A DNA stretch of 64,000 bases from Cocos nucifera (GCA_006176705.1 QRFJ01000507.1:62001-126000); one strand, 5' to 3'; shown: positions 11,667 through 23,805, counted from the stretch's first letter. A program made the numbers and translations. Notes: a model not told the origin generated them from the sequence alone.

Positions 11667-12560
11667 ATGGAGAACAGCGGGTTGAAGGTAGGATTAAAAA
11701 AGTTTGATGGAAAAAAAAGTTTCACGATGTGGATGGTAAGAGTGGAGGATCTGCTAGTTCAGATGAGGTTGGATTCGACCTTGGAAGATAGGTCGGAGGA
11801 GATCACAAACAAGGAGTGGGTGTCCTTGGAGAAAAGGGCATGTGCCACGATTAGGGCTTGTTTGGCGGATGAGATTTTGTATGGTGTGTTGGAGGAGAGA
11901 ACACCCAAGGGATTATGGTCGAGGTTGCAGCAGTTGTACATGGGAAAAAACATGTGCAACAAGTTGATGCTGAAGAAGCAACTGTATAGCTTTCGAATGC
12001 AGGAGGGCGAGGATGTTGCGGGGCATATTCAGCAGTTTGACCGGATGAGCATGGACTTGCTCAATATAGGGGTGGATTTAGAAGAGGAGGATAAGAGTTT
12101 ATTATTGTTATGTTCACTGTCTAGGAGTTTCGATCCGTTAGTGACAACTTTGCTGTATGGTAAGGAGACATTGGTGTACGAGGAGATCGTATTAGTGCTC
12201 AAGTCCAACGAGCAGTGGAAATGGATGACGAAGAGGGAGGTCTTCCAGGAGAGTCTTGTGGTTTTAGAGAAGCACAGAAAAGAAAAGAAGGACGAACAGA
12301 GGGGCAGCAAAGGGTCCAAGAGAAGCTTCAAGTGCAGAGAAGTAGGACACTTTAAGCAGGAGTGTCCACTTTGGAAGAAGTGCAAGGGAGGAGAAAGCTC
12401 GGATTTCATCAGTACAGTCGCTGAAAGTAAAGATTCGGATAAAATCTTGGTGGTCTCGGAGGAGCCCATAGGATGCGGTGTATCTAAGATGGTTTTGGAT
12501 AGATCTATGGAGTGCAGAGGATCCGAAGGGATAGCGATAGTGTTCGAGGTACAGCGATAG
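11667..12560 (+). CDS. Ty1/copia-type gag polyprotein of a pol-less element
   Basis: This is a retrotransposon gag of about 297 residues, taken from the first ATG (MENSGLKVGLKKFDG). The frame is open further upstream only through a TTG. It shows the copia gag/UBN2 pattern: an N-terminal F-DGKKSFTMW segment, then LWSRLQQLYMG, then LYSFRMQEGEDVAGHIQQF. Near residue 220 a zinc knuckle reads SFKCREVGHFKQEC, in which the first cysteine of C-X2-C-X4-H-X4-C is serine, so zinc binding is probably impaired. The frame is otherwise clean for 0.9 kb, which is unusual beside the other broken elements. No protease, integrase or RT follows; within about 300 bases the sequence becomes another element's 3' end. 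It may be a non-autonomous gag-only element (TR-GAG type) or a truncated copia. Confidence 0.8.
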   Translation: MENSGLKVGLKKFDGKKSFTMWMVRVEDLLVQMRLDSTLEDRSEEITNKEWVSLEKRACATIRACLADEILYGVLEERTPKGLWSRLQQLYMGKNMCNKLMLKKQLYSFRMQEGEDVAGHIQQFDRMSMDLLNIGVDLEEEDKSLLLLCSLSRSFDPLVTTLLYGKETLVYEEIVLVLKSNEQWKWMTKREVFQESLVVLEKHRKEKKDEQRGSKGSKRSFKCREVGHFKQECPLWKKCKGGESSDFISTVAESKDSDKILVVSEEPIGCGVSKMVLDRSMECRGSEGIAIVFEVQR

Positions 12561-12880
12561 GCTTAGTAGTACAGCGCTGGGTGGTTGGCCTCGAGGGACT
12601 CAAAGATAGAGTCAGCTTCTACGGTATCGGGGGGACTTCAGCTCCAGGTGGAGCATCGGACAGAGGAGGCTTCATGGGTGGAGGGAGCTGTGATACGAGT
12701 TCAGAGCAGAGGGGTGCAGAGGGAGGACCTATATCCTAGCACTAGTGCCGAAGCTGTACAGATTCAGATGGAGAGGATTGTGCAGGAAGATAGGCGTGGC
12801 TCTAAGGAGATAGTGTCAGATGGAGCATCAGGATATGCGGCGAGTGCCAATAAAGGAACGTTGCATGATCTCCAGGAAAA
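12561..12880 (+). other. post-gag remnant without recognisable pol
   Basis: No protease, integrase or RT motif is seen in any frame. Two short overlapping open frames occur but match no family I know. The tail near 12840-12880 is where sequence from copia family C appears to begin. Confidence 0.4.
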
Positions 12881-13264
12881 CATTGTATTGTATATAAGCA
12901 AATTGAAAGTTTTGTTATAAACTCTTATTCTAACAAGAAAACATATGAAATAAATTAAGAAGAAGGCTTTTTCTTTTCGAATTTTAAAATCCCTTAAGAT
13001 CTTATTTGATGATGTCAAAAAGGAGGAGTAGAGTAAATAAAATTGGATTAAAAGCAAAATTGAAGTAAAATTGATAAAAGAAATAAGTAAATCAAACTCT
13101 TTTGCAAATAATTTGAATATCTAACCACAAGTAATCTTCAAATTGCTTTTTATGCAATATTTATTAAATAACTAAATATGATATTCTAGTAAGTGATATA
13201 GACTTCTACATGCTTTATTTTTGCTTATATTTAAATATTTTGTCATCATTAAAAAGGAGAAGAT
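12881..13264 (+). mobile_element. 3' internal end of a copia family C element with polypurine tract
   Basis: It contains TTTGATGATGTCAAAAAGGAGGAG (from about 13006) and a second purine tract, AAAAAGGAGAAGA, at 13251-13263 directly before an LTR start. Repeated polypurine tracts before the 3' LTR are characteristic of Sirevirus-like copia elements. The coding part of this element is absent. Confidence 0.6.
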
Positions 13265-16200
13265 TGTTGCTCCAAGAATTGATTTTGATGATTACAAAGC
13301 ATTTGAGGAGATTACTAATAAATTTAGCTTGAAAAAAGACTTTTTATATTTCAAGAGCAAAATCATAATTTTATCAATTTTGATCTGAGAGCCTCAAGAG
13401 CAAGAATAAAAGATTTTCGATCTTTTGGAGGTAGTTCCATAATTTTTTGATGCATATTTTAGGAGAAAATCAAATTTGAAGCAAAAGGATCGACCCCTAG
13501 GACGTCTCCTATTAAAATGGGCTGTTTGGCACGCTGTCTATGTGCCAAGGGTCTACCCCAAGGTTGACCTCTGCTGTTCCAAAGATCAAAAATATAGAAT
13601 AATTAATTTTTTATTTTCTGTCTCAGAGGTCGACCTAGGTCGACCCCTATGCCAGAGGTCTCAACTCATGAGTCGACCCTTATGATGGAAATCTTTTGTA
13701 ACGGCTAGTTTATCCTATTTTGGCAACTTTTAATGCTTTTTTTAAGATCTCCAACAGCTATAGATCTTCCCTAGGACTTTCTCTTCCACCTATTGAATAT
13801 TTAAAAGGCTATAAAAAAGAAAAAAATATAAGAGATTTCATAATTCAATTCAGCCCTAAGCAAAAAATTCTCTTCAAGAAAAAAAGCTTTCATTTTCAAG
13901 TTTACTAATCTCTTAAAAGCTCATTCAAATCTCCAACATTCTTGAAGAACATCAGAAAAGCTTCCTCCATTATTATGAAAAGCGTTCTTAAGATTTTATT
14001 TGCTCATTAAGGGAGCTAAATTTGTATTTGATTATCATTAACTCTTATACTCTGCTTTATTATTTTGATTCAAGTTTTGGGGGATTCTAAAACTTAAGAG
14101 GATTGATCCGAACCTTAAATTGAAATGTGCATGATTGGTTTGTACCCAAAAAATAAGTGTGCTAGCTTGCGATAGCTAAGATCGGAGATACCGACATTGT
14201 ATTCTGATTGAATATGTTTAGTAATTTTGAATTTTCAAGTAGGAGCTTGGGGAGTGGATGTAGCTGTTAGATATATGTGCCCTAGAAGCCAGAATTGGCT
14301 GACACTTGTAATATACTTCTAGGGGCAAAATTATAATTTTGACTAATATCAATAAAATGGATTATTTTCTATCACATATGTATATTTAGTATTTGTGATA
14401 CATTCTTTGAGTTAATGATAATGATAATTCATATTTTCAAGAGTTGAAAATTTAAGACATGAATAATCATTGTTAACTCATAAAATGCTCCCGACCATAG
14501 GATCATCACGAGGATGGTGATTAATCTGGAAAGTTGGTGTACAATCGCTTCTCCTTAGTAGATGAGTCTTGAGTCTATGGTGTGGAGACACCGAAGCGAG
14601 AGTACAGGTACTCGTTAGAGAATGAGGGCACTGAGCGTGACCACCTCGAGTAGTCATTAGGGAGTCTACCTTCTCGTCAATGACTGACTCGATGCTGCAG
14701 TAGTGTGTCTGGTTCTTTGACCTGAGGTGCATCGGCAGTAGTTCACCTTGAGGGTGTTATAGTTTGACTACACCATTACTCGGTCTCCTAGCCATATGGA
14801 ACCCTGAGGTGTATGTTGGCTATAGCATGTTCATTGTAGGAACTGGATTGCATCAAGATGGAATCTATCTACCTCGGTGGTAGAGGAGCAGCCCTATGAT
14901 AATCATGAGAATCAAGTCCAGAAGCCCATGGCCATGGCAGAGTGAAATAATAGAAAGAGTTTCTATTTAGATTTTCACATTGGACTCGAATCGAATGATT
15001 ACATCATATGACAGAGAACTAGGGTTTGACGAGTTCACCTTAACCCTAATCTGATCGGGGCTCAAGATAGAAGAACTTAATCACACAGGTAGCTGCACCA
15101 AGAGGTTCGCATTCAGCTCTGATGGGTTGCCACCATATACTGCTAGGTGTCACTGGTGGATTTTGGGAGCAATTAGAATGATTTAGATGATCGATCATTC
15201 TAGCTGTTCGAATCAGAAGAGTTCTGATCCATCGAAAGGAGTTTCGATGATGTCTAATGATAGAGATCATGACATATCCCATTACCATACAGAACTGAAC
15301 CTAACTGGGTCACACAAACAAGGGTTTGAATCTGGTGATCATCAATTGAACTGATCTAGTTCAATTGATCTGAATGAGATTCAATTAGGTTCAAGGAAAT
15401 CGTGCTAGCACTCGATTGAACCTAACGTTCTTCTTTTACTATCATAAATAAGTTGTCCTGATCTGAGCCAAAGGAGTTTGTGCTCAATCAGAGGCCTTCA
15501 TATGGTCTGACTGGAGGTTGTCCAAGTCAGAAAAGGTTGTCTTATTTTGTAAGACATTACCTGCCATTTTTGGTCACCTGCCATTTCTTGTTCTTTGACT
15601 TTGGTCAAAAGTCTACCTTTGACTGGTCAAATGTTGACCATTGACACTTTGACTTTTGACCACATGTCATGCACACCTATTGGAGAGCTGGTGGGGGCCT
15701 GTCCCCCTGCCAGAACCTGGCAAGGAGAGGGCGCACGCCACCCTAGGCGTGTGCCCAAGTTGGAGGCGCCTAGGAGTCCTTGTTGGACATGGACTCCATC
15801 TCCTTTTTGGATTTCAATTAGAGTTCTCCTAAGAATCAACTTTGACTGATCTTAGGCACCCTCTAAGGAGGAATCCAGGGGACTCTATTCCCATCAATTA
15901 GATTTAGATCTGATTTTCACAAAGAGTTATGATTGGTTGGGAAGAAGAGAAGTTGGATCACAGACAGTCTATAAATAAGATCCTACGTCCAACTCAAAGA
16001 GCATTGAAAGAATTCAATTCCCACGCCCCAAGGCTACCTCTCCCCTCTTCCTCCATGCTAAACCCACCTTCTCCCTCTCCTCTCCACATCCAAAAAAAGT
16101 TTTGGACCTTGGTTGGTGCGATCCAGATGAGAGAAAGGCGACTGAAGCTAGAAGGCTGCACTGCTGCATAGGACAACTGCTAATCTTCAAAAGGAGTTTT

Positions 16201-16789
16201 GAAGATCCTTCAGATCAGATCCAGATCTGATTTTTGAAAACGTGATAGAGAAGAAGAGGATCTCCAGATCCAGTTCGAGTGGATATCGGTAGAGGCCAAG
16301 CACTTGCGTGGCTAGATCCAGAACCTTCTGCTGCTTACAGGATCATCAATGGATAATAGGATTACCCACTTCAAGGTAAATTAAATCTGATTTAATTTAT
16401 CTAATTTTATTTTAATTTTTAAAGTAATAATAATTAGATCTGAAATATCTCAGATCTGATCTGAATCAAAGAGAAAAATTTTTGAAATATATTTTTTGAT
16501 CTGATCAGATCTGAACGAACCTGATCCAAAAAATCAGGATTTTCCTTCAGTAGCTGTAAAGAAAGCACTGAACTACTATGAATCTTACTTGTTTGTGGTA
16601 TGCTTGCTATTTTTCTTTTCTTAGTTTGTTAAATTCTTTCTTTCAAATATTTTATATTTTTATCTAACTTAAATCGCTTTACACACATGACTTGCATATC
16701 ATCATTCAATCTTGATATCTTTAAATTAGCTTTAAAATTTTAAAAATTCAATTCACCCCCCCTCTTCTTGGATTGTATAAGTGAGAACA
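13265..16789 (+). mobile_element. copia family C 3' LTR, interrupted by a solo LTR
   Basis: It starts TGTTGCTCCAAGAATTG directly after the polypurine tract and probably ends GTGAGAACA at 16789, after a C-rich CACCCCCCCTC stretch typical of these LTR ends. Removing the inserted family B LTR and one target copy (14265-16554) leaves an LTR of about 1.2 kb. The 3' boundary rests on the TG..CA rule only, since no partner LTR is present. Confidence 0.65.
14265..16549 (+). mobile_element. solo LTR of copia family B (2285 bp) with 5-bp target duplication
   Basis: It starts TGTTAGATATATGTGCC and ends TTTTCCTTCA. GTAGC lies on both sides (14260-14264 and 16550-16554). It matches, in reverse, both LTRs of the full copia element at 24490-40207. 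A lone LTR with an intact duplication is the product of recombination between the two LTRs of a former complete element. Confidence 0.95.
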
Positions 16790-17061
16790 TAATCAACTCA
16801 TTTAGTGAATAAAAAATAAAAATTATAAAAATATTTTACAAACTTGAAAATTATTTTTAAATACCGAATTCCAATCCATCAACTCAATACTTAATTAAAA
16901 ATTAATGATTGTCTAGCAGGATCTAGAATTATGAATTAAAGATCCTAAGATAAAAACATAAAATATGGATCAATAGATTAGATGAATTAGATCCATTAAT
17001 AGGATTAGATCTAAGATTAGATTAAAGAATAGACTTAACTAGAGTAATTAATCAAATCTAA
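16790..17061. other. AT-rich spacer, no feature recognised
   Basis: Non-coding sequence lies between the copia C LTR and the CACTA left end. It has several ATTAGATC-type words but no readable frame. Its last three bases, TAA, serve as the presumed CACTA target duplication. Confidence 0.5.
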
Positions 17062-17076
17062 CACTATAATAAAATA
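17062..17076 (+). repeat. CACTA left terminal inverted repeat
   Basis: CACTATAATAAAATA follows TAA. The next bases, including TTTTAGCGATTG, resemble TTTTACGATCG just inside the right end with a one-base shift. Confidence 0.7.
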
Positions 17077-17079
17077 AGA

Positions 17080-18490
17080 TTTTAGCGATTGAAAATTGAT
17101 CACTAAAAACTAAAAATCGATCACTAATAATTTTGCAATCAATTTTGCAACCTAAAATTTTTAGTCGCAAAAACACTGGTTGGAAATATTTTCTGATAAT
17201 TTTTTCGATCGTAAAATCTAACAATCAATTTATTGATCAAAAAAATTATTAAATTACTAAAATTAAAAAAAATTAAAAACTTGCAACCAATTTTCCAACC
17301 AAAAAAATGATTTCTAATTTCTAAAATTTTAAAAAATTAAATAATCTATTTATAAAAAATTAATTTCTAATTTCTAAAAGGAAATTTTATTAAAAAAAAT
17401 TATAATTTTTTTAATTTTCATATTGATCAAAAATTTGATCAAAATTTATTAAAATTATTAAAATTTATAAAAAACCTAAATTATTAAAATTTTCTTATCG
17501 ATAGGAAATTTGGTCGTAAATTTTTAAAAAAATATATTTCTAAAAAAATTGATCATAAAATCAATTGCTAAATTAATTTTTAAAAAAATAAACTAAAATT
17601 TAAATAATAATCGATCAAAAATTTGATCACTAATTTTTTGAAAAATATTTTTTTAAAAAAATTGATCAAAAAATTGATAGCTAAATTAATTTAAAAAATA
17701 ATAAACTAAAATTTAAATAATAATCAATCAAAAATTCAATCATTAATTTTTTTAAAAATATTTTTTTTAAAAAAATCATATATAAAATCGATCACTAAAT
17801 TAATATAAAAAATATTAAACTAAAAATTTAAATAATAATCAATCAAAAATTTGATCAAAATTTTTTTGAATAATATTTTTTTAAAAAAAATCAATCATAA
17901 AATTGATCATTAAATTAATTTTAAAAATAATAAACTAAAAATTTAAACATTTATCAATTGAAAATTTAGTCGCAAGTTTATTGAAAAATATTTCTTTTAA
18001 AATAAATTGATTGCAAAATCATTTGCTAAATTAATTTTAAAAATTTTAAACTAAAAATTTAAATACCAATCGATCAAAAATTTGATCATAATTTTTTTGA
18101 AAAATAATTTTTTAAAAAAAATCAATTGCAAAATCTATTGCTAAATTAATGTAAAAAATATTAAACTAAACATTTAAATAATAATCGATCGCAAATTTGA
18201 TCATAAATTTTTTGAAATTTTTTTAAAAATAAATAAATCATAAAATCAATCGCTAAATTTATTTTAAAAATATTAAACTAAAATTTTAAATAACTATCAA
18301 TTGAAAATTTGATCATAAATTTTTTTAAAAAATATTTTTTAAAATAAATCAATCATAAGATTGATTATTAAATTAATTTAAAAAATTTTGAACTAAAAAT
18401 TTAAATATTAATTGATCAAAAATTTGATTGTAAATTTTTTAAAAAAATATTTTTTTAAAAAAAATTGATCACTAAATTTATATATGAAAA
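17080..18490. repeat. CACTA subterminal repeats, unit about 114 bp
   Basis: The segment AACTAAAA(A)TTTAAAT recurs at 17591, 17704, 17818, 17933, 18049, 18164, 18276 and 18391, a period of 112-116 bases. Within units, GATCAAAAATTTGATC-like and TTGATC..ATCGCTAAATTAATTT segments repeat. These are candidate transposase-binding arrays of the CACTA type. Confidence 0.8.
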
Positions 18491-19400
18491 ATAATTTAAT
18501 TTTTTTTTGATACAAAATAGCTCATAAAAGAGCACCTATCAATTACAAAATAGCTCATAAAAGAGCACCTATCAATTTAAACAATATCATAAATTTTGAG
18601 ATACATACCCACTGATGAATTTCAAATTGAAAGATCACGAAACCAAGCAATATCAGTTAAGCATCCACCATACAAAATTAAATAACATGTCTTAAACAAT
18701 AAAATACCATAATTCTTGTTATAAAATAGCTCTTAAAGGAGCACCTATCAATTACAAAATAGCTCATAATGGAGCACCTGTCAATTTAAACGATATTGCA
18801 GATTGTAAGGTACATACCCAATAATGAATTTCAAGTTAAAATATAATGAAACCAAGAAATATCAATTAAGCATCCACCATATAAAATTAAATAACATGTC
18901 TTAAACAATAAAATACCATAATTCTTGATACAAAATAGCTCACAAAGGAGCACCTGTCAATTTATACAATATCGCAGATTTTGAGATACATACCCAATGA
19001 TGAATTTCAAGTTAAAACATAACAAAACCAAGTAATATCAATTAAGCATCCACCATACAAAATTAAATAACATGTCTTAAACAACAAAATATCATAATAA
19101 TAACAAAAAAAATTATAATAATTTGTGAAACCATTCTCTTCAATTGTCATTAAATTTAGATCATCATCAGAAAAAATAAATAAGCAACCATAAATTTTTT
19201 TTTTTTTGATACAAAATAGTTCACAGAGGAGCATCTGCTAATCCAAACAATATTGCAAGTAAAATAAATTTCAACAACATAAGATTTTGCATTGACACAT
19301 ATCCAGCATGATATATTCCAAGCTAAAATATAACGAAATCAAGCAACATCAATTAAGCATCCACCATACAAAATTAAGCAACGTCTTAAAAAATAAAATA
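18490..19400. repeat. degenerate direct repeats inside the CACTA element, about 180-310 bp spacing
   Basis: Two markers recur: TACAAAATAGCTCA..GAGCACCT and CAATTAAGCATCCACCAT. The second is found near 18655, 18865, 19040 and 19350. The first is duplicated within the first two units. No coding frame survives. Confidence 0.65.
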
Positions 19401-19960
19401 CCAAAATAGTAAGAAAAAAAGGTAATAGTAATTTGCCACACCATTCCCTTTAATTTTCATTAAGTTTAGATCATCATCAAGAAAAATAAATAAGCAACCA
19501 TAAGAATATAGCAAGTAAAATGCATCAGCAACTATCAACTTTAACCCATCATAAAAAAAATAAAAATGATATAACATATATTTTGCCAAATATTTTATTT
19601 GTTTAGCATATCTTATGCAAAATATATCGCAAAGAACTTCTCTATTGTCAGCTAAAAGCAATCCCGATCAATCCCCATCAGATTTAACACATCATATTGG
19701 AAAAATAAAAAGAGGTCATAGCATATCCACAAAACTATTCCCTTCAATTACTATTAAGTTTGGATCATCATCAGGAAAAATAAGAAGGCAACCAAAAGAA
19801 AATAGCAAGCCAACCGATCAGCACCCACCATGTTTAACGCATCATATGTGAATAAGAAAAAGAGATAATGATATACTTGGTGCCAAATGTATCCATTGTT
19901 TAACATACCTCATGCCAAATATATTATAAGGATGACAAAGTAAATAAGTAATCATAAGAA
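19400..19960. other. transition between two repeat arrays
   Basis: It carries diverged pieces of the flanking units (CATCATC..GGAAAAAT and GGCAACCAAAAGAA) without clear periodicity. No gene is seen. Confidence 0.45.
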
Positions 19961-21760
19961 CTTAGCAAGCAAAACCGATCGACAACATAAGAAAAAGAAA
20001 CCATAGCATACCTCATGGCAAATGTAACCATAAGAATTTAGCAAGCAAAATCAATCGACACCCATCGAATTTATTACATCATATGGGAATAAAAAAAGGA
20101 TGCCATAGTATATCTACGGAGCCATTCCCTTTAATTTCCAATAATTTTGGATCATCATCAGTGAAAACAAGAAGGCAACCAAAAGAATATGATAACTAAA
20201 ATCGATATTGAACCCATCAAATTTAACACATCATGTGGGAATAAGAAAAAGAAATCATAGCATACCTCGTGGTAAATGTATCACTTATTTATCATACCTC
20301 GTGTCAAATATATCATAATCATAACAAAATGAGTAAGCAACCATAAAAAAACCTAATTAGCAAAATCAATCGACATCCATCAGATTTAGCACATCATATG
20401 AGAATAAAAAAAAAGATACCATAGTATATCTGCGGAGCCATTCCCATTAATTTTGGATCATCATTAGTGAAAACAAGAAGACAACCAAAAGAATACGGCA
20501 ACCAAAATCAATATTGAACCCATCAGATTTAACACATCATGTGAAAATAAGAAAAAAAAACCATAGCATACCTCGTGACAAATGTATCACTTGTTTATTA
20601 TACCTCATGCCAAATGTATCATAATAATGGCAAAATGAGTAAGCAACTATAAAAAGCCTGATTAGCAAAATCGATCGACACCCATCAAGTTTAGCACATC
20701 ACATGGGAATAAAAAAAAAGATGCCATAGTATATCTACGGAGCCATTCTCTTTAATATCCATTAATTTTGGATCATCATAAGTGAAAACAAGAAGGCAAC
20801 CAAAAGAATATGGCAACCAAAATCGATATTGAATCCATCAGATTTAACACATCATGTGGGAATAAGAAAAAAAAACATAACATACCTCATGGCAAATGTA
20901 TCACTTGTTTATCATACCTCGTATCAAATGTATCATAATCATGGCAAAATGAGTAAGCAACCATAAAAAGCCTGATTAGCAAAATCGATCGACACCCATT
21001 AGGTTTAGCACATTATATGAAAATTAAGAAAAGATGCCATAGTATATCTGTGGAGCCATTCCCTTTAATATCCATTAATTTTGGATCATCATCAGTGAAA
21101 ACAAGAAGGCAACCAAAAGAATACGGCAACCAAAACCAATATTGAACCCATCAAATTTAACACATCATGTGGGAATAAGAAAAAAAAACCATAGCATACC
21201 TCGTGGCAAATGTATCACTTGTTTATCATACCTCATGCTAAATGTATCATAATCATGGCAAAATGAGTAAGTAACTATAAAAAGTCTGATTAGCAAAATC
21301 GATCGACACCCATCAGGTTTAGCACATCATATGGGGGAAAAAAAATGTCATAGTACATCTACGAAGCCATTCCCTTTAATATCCATTAATTTTGGATCAT
21401 CATCTATGAAAACAAGAAGGCAACCAAAAGAATATAGTAACCAAAACCAATATTGAACCTATCAGATTTAACACATCATGTGGAAATAAGAAAAAAAAAA
21501 TCATAGCATACCTCATGGCAAATGTTTCACCTATTTATCATACCTCATGCCAAATATATCACAATCATGGCAAAATAAATAACCATAAAAGCCTGATTAG
21601 CAAAATCGATCGACACCCATCAAGTTTAGCACATCATATGGGAATAAAAAAATATGCCATAAAATATCTGCGGAGCTATTTCCTTCAATATCCATTAAGT
21701 TTAGATCATCATCAGTGAAAATCAAAAGGCAACCAAAAGAATACGGCAACCAAGGACATC
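19960..21760. repeat. tandem repeat, unit about 310 bp, about six copies
   Basis: TCGATCGACACCCATCA or a close variant occurs at 20051, 20366, 20671, 20985, 21299 and 21606, spaced 305-315 bases. Each unit also has TTTTGGATCATCAT, GGCAACCAAAAGAATA and CATACCTCRTG segments. It lies downstream of the transposase N-terminal fragment, so on the minus strand it may be an expanded intron of the transposase gene. Confidence 0.8.
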
Positions 21761-21774
21761 CAATTTATAAAGAT

Positions 21775-21975
21775 CAACCTTTACTCCATCAGAACTTAAG
21801 TACTTTTGATTTTTGCACTTTGAACAAGGACATCTAATTTTTTCATGACTTACAAAGCATGATTATTGGCAAGCAAAAGAAATAAATTCTTCCACCTCTT
21901 TTAAAAAAAATTCAGTATATCCCTTTCGACCTGATAAAAGTCTATTATACATTCAACTACGATGATGACGGATAT
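21775..21975 (-). pseudogene. CACTA TNP2 transposase N-terminal fragment (transposase-associated domain)
   Basis: On the minus strand the frame reads a SGRKGYTEFFLKEVEEFI segment and then KIRCPCSKCKNQKYLSSDGV. This is the N-terminal transposase-associated domain of plant CACTA (TNP2) proteins, with its characteristic basic helix and CPCSKC zinc-type cluster. A stop replaces a conserved tryptophan-like position near the start and another falls mid-domain, so it is inactive. The catalytic region is not found downstream, where the 310-bp repeats begin. The gypsy LTR at 22005 has inserted about 30 bases upstream of the presumed start, cutting the gene from its promoter. The call rests on remembered family motifs. 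Confidence 0.75.
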
Positions 21976-22004
21976 CCATATTTTGTAACATAACAAAACA
22001 CAAT

Positions 22005-23681
22005 TGTTAAGGATAAACTCCGCTCCCGCTGAAGTCCAGTCTGATGCTTAGCCTAATGCAATTGGCAATCACGGAAGAGCTTGGATTGAGAATTCTTCCT
22101 CAAGCGGCCGACCCCAGCCGAACTCCTCCAGTGGCCAAACCCTAGTCGAACTCCTTCCGCAGTCGAACTCCTCCAGCGGTCGAACTCCTTTCGGACACCT
22201 CCAGGAGCTGAACTCCTTCAGTTGGATACTTTCAGGAGTCGGACTCCTTTCAGACTTCTCCTTTGGTCGGACTTCTCCGTCAGTCGGACTCCTTCCGAAC
22301 TTCTCCTTCAGTCGGACACCTCCAGGAGCCAAACTTTTTTTGAACTTTTCTTTCAATTGGATTCCTCTAGGAGTCGAACTCCTTTCGAACTTCTCCTTCA
22401 GTCGGATACCTCTAGAAGTCGAACTCCCTATGGACTTCTCCTTCAGTCGGATACCTCTAGGAGTCGAACTCCTTTCAGACTTCTCCTTCAGTTAGATTCC
22501 TTTAGAAGCCAAATTTCCTCCGAACTTCTCCTTCAGTCAAATTTCTCCACGAGCCAAACTCTTTTTGAACTTCTCCTTCAATCAAATTTTTCTAGGTGCC
22601 GAACTGCTTCCGGACTTCTCCTTCAGTCGGATAACTCTAGGAGTCGAACTCCCTTCAAAACTTCTTCTTCAGTCGGATATCTCCAGGAGCCAAACTTTCT
22701 CCGAACTTCTCATTCAGTCAGATTCCTTCAGGAGCCGAACTCTCTCCGAACTTCTCCTTCAGTCAAATTTCTCTACGTGCCGAACTCCTTTCAAACTTCT
22801 CCTTCAGTCGAATTCCTTCAGGAGCCGAACTTCCTCCAGACTTCTCCTTCAATTGGATTCCTCCATGAGCCAAATTTCTTCCAGACTTCTTCTTCAATCG
22901 AATTCCTCCAGGAGCCAAACTTTCTCCAGACTTCTCCTTCAGTCGAATACCTCTAGGAGCTGAACTTCCTCCAGACTTCTTCCTCGGTCGAATTCCTCCA
23001 ATGGATTACTTTCAGATTTCAGCTAGCATTCCTTTCGAATGATCCTCTCTAGCCGTATTCTCTTTAGGAGTTCGAACTCCTCTAGAATTGATATAAGTCA
23101 AAGTTCTTCACCAACCAACGCCTGCTTCCTCCGAACTTCGACTATTAAATCCTGATGAACGGGCACATCATGATAGATGATACCTCTCTTTCCGTAGCAA
23201 ATCCCATGCGGTCCTGAGAGGCTCACTATCGGATGGTTATGACTATCACTATCGGTCTAGCGACACCTCTCTCTCCATAATAAACCCCATACGACATCGA
23301 GCGATCCACTATCGGATGATTATGGCTGTCACTGTCAGTCTGGCAATACCTCTCTCTCCATAACAAACCCCATGCGATCCCAAGTGACCCACTATCAGAT
23401 AGTTATGACTATCACTATCAGTCTGCTATAGGCTCCATCTATAGAAAGAGACTCTCTAAATACATTTTCTCTAAGCTCTCTTTTTCTTTCCAAAACTTTG
23501 CTGAACCATTTTCTGAGCACTCCATTTCTGTTGGTTAGAAGAGCTGACTTGATCGTTGGAGGGTCTTGCCGGAGCCATCACCACTGACTCTAGATGGAAT
23601 TTTATTTTGCAGGTCATCGACGGCGACCTCTTCTTTCTTAGCTCTAGCTCGATCCGACGTCAACCAGATTCTGCACCAATA
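22005..23681 (+). repeat. 5' LTR of the plus-strand gypsy A element
   Basis: It begins TGTTAAGGATAAACTCC, a mutated form of TGTTGGGGATAAA, and ends TGCACCAATA. It matches the 3' LTR at 46847-48625 along its length, including the 45-bp array and a later block with CACTATCGGATGGTTATG repeated three times (about 23230-23430). A GTCTGCTATAGGCTCC..TATAGAAAGAG segment near 23430 may contain the promoter. Confidence 0.9.
22190..22990 (+). repeat. 45-bp minisatellite inside the LTR
   Basis: TTCTCCTTCA or a near variant recurs at 22301, 22346, 22391 and 22436 and onward, exactly 45 bases apart, for about 17 units of the CTTCAGTCGGATTCCTCCAG type. Because 45 is a multiple of three, long open frames (up to 244 codons) appear by chance and read as 15-residue repeats. 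They are not taken as genes. Confidence 0.85.
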
Positions 23682-23805
23682 AGATTAGCGCTAGAGAAAG
23701 GGTCCTCTATTCTTGAGATCCCTTTATTTTTAAAGGAGTGCTCAATCGATCCTATGGATCTTCTTCTTCAAGGTTCATCTCTATCCTCTCCCTCAATCCC
23801 AAGAA

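Noticed and set aside
13476..13908. Small plus-strand frames in the copia C LTR
   Set aside because: They are short, in AT-rich LTR sequence, and resemble nothing known.
22222..22963. Long frames (244 and 132 codons) of SRSRTPFELLLQ type
   Set aside because: The 45-bp repeat has a period divisible by three, so open frames appear by chance. The sequence is inside an LTR, and the frames differ between copies.
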